Source: Panopea generosa (lineage: Eukaryota > Mollusca > Bivalvia > Adapedonta > Hiatellidae). From it: a DNA stretch of 64,000 nucleotides. This document shows positions 38,972 to 64,000 of this stretch, in pieces (position 1 is the stretch's first letter; every line of letters starts with the position of its first letter). Made by a program: the position numbers and the translations under genes. The notes under the pieces are model-generated. The model had not been told where the DNA came from and did no database searches. It saw nothing but the letters and a program-made list of their open reading frames with translations. Location: contig CM055908.1 of assembly GCA_029582155.1 (NCBI GenBank), positions 20,189,406 to 20,253,405 on the forward strand, given 5' to 3'.

Positions 38972-39225
38972 CTGAAGAGATCCATCCCTAGAATTCCTTG
39001 AACAATCACGGAGTTGGGATAGCCAGATACCAGGCTGAAGAGATCCATCCCTAGAATTCCTTGAAAAGTCACGGAGTCGTGATAGCCAGATACCAGGCTG
39101 AAGGGATCCATCCCTAGAGTTCCTTGAACAATCACGGAGTTGTGATAGCCAGATACCAGGCTGAAGGGAGCTATCCCTAGGGTTCCTTGTACAATCATGA
39201 GTTGTGATAGCTAGATACCAGTCTG
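38972..39225 (-). repeat. 63-bp tandem repeat, four units
   Basis: CATCCCTAGAATTCCTTGAA and GATAGCCAGATACCAGGCTG recur exactly 63 bp apart. It lies 250 bp past the SMC3 stop, so probably in its 3' UTR. As 63 is 21 codons, a repeat ORF of 77 codons appears on the minus strand; not taken as a gene. Confidence 0.92.
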
Positions 39226-39473
39226 ATTCAATTGCATTTTCATTTTCGTCTTTGACAAATTACTCGCTGTCTCTTTCACGGACATATTCCACAACTTGTG
39301 TTAGGAAATAAAAATACAGCTTACTGATTTAAACATGTATCACTACAGCTTGAAGTATTGACAATATCGCTTGTAAAATAATAAATATCTGACTTTTAGT
39401 ATCGTATCACATAACCTATATGGCTTGCAGCATCATCTAAAACCACCAACATGACATGTAGCACCTATCAAAG

Positions 39474-63846
<24,373 letters not shown>

Positions 63847-64000
63847 CTGATTATAGTACAATTGTCAAGTATCAATACAATATTAGAATATAACATTTAG
63901 TGTTTGACAGTTACAGAGACAAATGTGAAGTACTGGTAGTTTGAATTTAAAGTATTAAAAGTCTGAAGAAAAAAAATGATTCAATTTTATTTCTTCTAAA

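Larger units (their letters stand above)
29325..39473. other. BTRC 3' UTR and intergenic DNA up to SMC3
   Basis: Ten kilobases between the converging stops of BTRC and SMC3. No conserved coding sequence, tRNA or rRNA was seen. It is AT-rich with many AATAAA on both strands. It holds a degenerate GT-rich repeat (33760-34090) and a 63-bp tandem repeat (38972-39225). How much is 3' UTR cannot be decided from sequence; TTTATT at 38731-38736 is one possible SMC3 poly(A) signal. Confidence 0.6.

Noticed and set aside
38965-39198. 77-codon minus-strand repeat ORF downstream of SMC3
   Set aside because: A 63-bp repeat translated in its own period; follows the SMC3 stop.

Overview
The window is nuclear DNA of an animal, AT-rich and intron-rich. 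It most probably comes from a mollusc, and a bivalve is my best guess. Three deeply conserved single-copy genes are broken into many short exons with GT-AG introns. The intergenic and intronic DNA is full of repeats of the kind common in molluscs: 'GGGCCATAACTC' tandem arrays, 'GACCTTGACCTTTG' arrays, tRNA-headed SINEs and short terminal-inverted-repeat elements. Species assignment is inference; the gene identities rest on translated exons.

Layout. (1) About 1,499-11,798, minus strand: RPP30, the p30 protein subunit of RNase P and RNase MRP. Seven coding exons are seen and the 3' exons lie beyond the left edge. Its second-to-third exon intron holds a roughly 2.3-kb, 39-bp minisatellite, and an 80-bp tandem array duplicates the acceptor of exon 2. 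(2) 12,060-29,324, plus strand: the beta-TrCP/Slimb F-box WD40 gene (BTRC/FBXW11 type), complete in eleven coding exons with D domain, F-box and seven WD40 repeats. The RPP30 and BTRC start codons are 261 bp apart, head to head, over a short shared promoter with a perfect TGACGTCA site. (3) 29,325-39,473: long BTRC 3' UTR and/or intergenic DNA with no recognised gene; a 63-bp tandem repeat lies near the SMC3 end. (4) 39,474-63,846, minus strand: SMC3 of cohesin. Twenty coding exons cover the pre-hinge coil, hinge, returning coil and C-terminal ATPase half, down to the stop. The N-terminal half is beyond the right edge. BTRC and SMC3 converge.

The three genes have unrelated housekeeping roles: tRNA 5' processing, SCF ubiquitin ligation and sister-chromatid cohesion. 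Their orthologues all map to human 10q23-q25, so this is likely a remnant of an ancestral animal linkage group.

The most interesting non-genic material is transposon-derived. A retroelement relic in an SMC3 intron combines a gag-like ORF with an SGNH (GDSL) hydrolase domain and is followed by a 176-bp higher-order repeat. There are three hAT-like non-autonomous elements, two of them near-identical and both inside SMC3. Two piggyBac-like elements carry a near-perfect 31-bp-arm hairpin. There is also a Harbinger-like MITE and several SINE copies. I did not find evidence of a wholly new cellular system.
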